Source of the DNA: a virus
Length of the DNA: 21,258 nt
Reading direction: 5' to 3' (one strand)
Virus record (IMG/VR): IMGVR_UViG_3300010400_000153
Coordinates: 1 to 21,258 of that record
The notes beneath the pieces were generated by a model, which had not been told where the DNA came from, searched no databases, and worked only from the letters and a program-made list of their open reading frames with translations. The translations under genes and the position numbers were made by a program. Below, in pieces: positions 20,179 to 21,258 of the stretch. The first letter of the stretch is position 1. The number at the start of each line of letters is the position of its first letter.

Positions 20179-21166
20179 TTTCTTGCACGCCCTGGAGTCC
20201 GTCACTCCAGGGCTGTCGCATAAAGACACCATCGAGCAGTCCAGTTGCTTCGTGTTCAAGGGCGGACAGGTCCACACTTTCAACCAGAAGGTCTACTGTC
20301 GTTGCGATCTGGAGTTGGGCGTCGAGGGCGCTGTTAGCGCCAAGCCGCTCCTCAAACTCCTGACCAAACTGACCGATGAATCGGTGAGCGTCTCCGTCAA
20401 GGACGGGCACTTGCGGATCAAGTATCAGGACGGTGCCATCAATCACCGTCTGCAACAGGAGATCCTCCTGCCGGTCGATCAGGTGCCGCACCCGGATGAG
20501 TGGCTGCCGCTGCCTGAGCAGTTCTCCGATGCGCTAGATCTGGTGCAGGAGTGCGCGGGAACAGACCTCAAGAAGTACGTCACGACCTGCGTCCACGTCC
20601 ACCCCAAGTATCTGGAGGCGACCGACAGCGTTCAGGCGGCGCGCTACCGTCTGAAGACCGGGGTTAAGACCCCCTGCATAGTGGAGCGCGACACTCTCAA
20701 ATGCGTGGTCGCCAGCGGCGTATCCGAAGTGGCCGAGTCGGAGTCGTGGCTGCACTACCGCTCCAAGGAGGGGCTGGTGATCTACTGCCGGCGGATGCTC
20801 GAAGAGTACGCCGACCTGGGCGACTGCTACTTGGTCGAAGGAGATCGCGCCGTCTTGCCCAAATCGCTCGCCGAAGCGGCCGATAAGGCCGAGGTGTTTT
20901 CGAGCGAGGACAAGGACGACGGGCGGTTGCTGGTGGAGATCCGCTCCGGCCGTATCAAGGTGTTCGGCCAGGGCGTTTCCGGGTTCGCGGAGGAGTTCAA
21001 GGACGCCGCGTACGAGGGGCCGGATTTGAAGTTCCTGATCGCGCCCAAGATCTTGACGCGGATCGTGGAGAAGGGGCAGGAGATCATCATCGGCCCGACG
21101 CGCATCATGATCGACGGCGGCAGTCACCGGTACGTTACGGCCCTGGCACCACCGGAGGAGAAGTGA
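20159..21166 (+). CDS. DNA sliding clamp, beta-subunit-like
   Basis: This 335-residue protein starts at GTG 20159, with GAGGGA 7 bases upstream; an ATG further upstream in frame would run deep into the previous gene. The start (VKILKDDFLHALESVTPGLS) and the succession of beta strands with SAKPLLKLLTKL, then VSVSVKDGHLRIKY, follow the domain 1 pattern of bacterial DnaN (MxFxxxRxxLxxAxxxVxx...). The length fits three clamp domains. The clamp would tether DNA polymerase to the template. Sequence similarity to host DnaN is low, typical for a phage clamp. TGATG links it to the next gene. Confidence 0.75.
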   Translation: MKILKDDFLHALESVTPGLSHKDTIEQSSCFVFKGGQVHTFNQKVYCRCDLELGVEGAVSAKPLLKLLTKLTDESVSVSVKDGHLRIKYQDGAINHRLQQEILLPVDQVPHPDEWLPLPEQFSDALDLVQECAGTDLKKYVTTCVHVHPKYLEATDSVQAARYRLKTGVKTPCIVERDTLKCVVASGVSEVAESESWLHYRSKEGLVIYCRRMLEEYADLGDCYLVEGDRAVLPKSLAEAADKAEVFSSEDKDDGRLLVEIRSGRIKVFGQGVSGFAEEFKDAAYEGPDLKFLIAPKILTRIVEKGQEIIIGPTRIMIDGGSHRYVTALAPPEEK

Positions 21167-21258
21167 TGACGGATGACGCGAAGCCCCGGATCACCGTGGG
21201 CGGGGTCGAGATGATCAACATCGGCACGTTCGAGGGCAAGCCGTTGGTCCGCATCGCC
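21166..21258 (+). CDS. Start of a gene cut by the window end
   Basis: ATG 21166 overlaps the clamp stop (TGATG), with GGAGGAG just upstream. The first 31 residues read MTDDAKPRITVGGVEM, then INIGTFEGKPLVRIA. Too short to assign. Confidence 0.7.
   Translation, partial: MTDDAKPRITVGGVEMINIGTFEGKPLVRIA

Overview
The window is a dense, entirely plus-strand block of about 38 genes at roughly 60% GC. Most neighbours overlap by 1 or 4 bases (TGATG, ATGA or GTGA junctions), so it reads as a few long operons. The content suggests the replication and regulation module of a tailed phage or phage-like element. It has a sigma-like factor, an SNF2-type helicase split by an intein, a ParB/KorB-like protein, a primase, a winged-helix replication initiator, a DnaB-type helicase and a sliding clamp, plus a free-standing HNH endonuclease, a tRNA-like gene and many small unknowns. 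No capsid, terminase, integrase or DNA polymerase gene is visible, so 'phage' is an inference from gene style and order. The likely host is a planctomycete of the Gemmata type. The evidence is a TIGR02996-like N-terminus at 14956, a Gemmata-style NPFRPV / LSDALEEAGC / GPHVRGCW protein at 13241, a small secreted WGG-type protein at 9585, and repeated D-W-[IL]-EE-x-G motifs.

Layout. 1-1761: small unknown genes and a sigma-70-like factor. 1761-4187: SNF2-type helicase whose Walker A motif is interrupted between K and T by a 349-residue intein with class 3 hallmarks. 4188-5630: six tandem paralogous small genes. 5631-6865: promoter, leader hairpin, ParB/KorB-like gene and a terminator. 6892-9974: conserved phage-type unknowns, a zinc-finger/TOPRIM primase, a tiny membrane protein and a secreted protein. 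9974-11829: two related winged-helix proteins; the second is the likely replication initiator and carries an iteron-like, palindrome-rich stretch that may be the origin. 11947-14427: accessory genes, including the Gemmata-like protein with inserted CxxC zinc-binding pairs. 14427-16801: HNH endonuclease, TIGR02996 protein and DnaB-type helicase. 16801-18676: palindrome, promoter, small genes and a 300-base stretch that folds extensively and is also open as a reading frame. 18683-18758: tRNA-like gene with an abnormal anticodon arm. 18788-21258: a repeat protein, a small gene, a beta-clamp-like protein and the start of another gene.

Working together: initiator, primase, helicase and clamp could assemble a phage replisome that borrows the host polymerase. 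The sigma-like and ParB/KorB-like proteins are candidate regulators. The main novelty candidates are (i) a 13-bp palindrome of the type TTCATT-C-AATGAA scattered at six places in and between genes, which resembles KorB operators or stoperators in size and distribution; (ii) the six-gene paralogue array; and (iii) the structured 17971-18274 segment.
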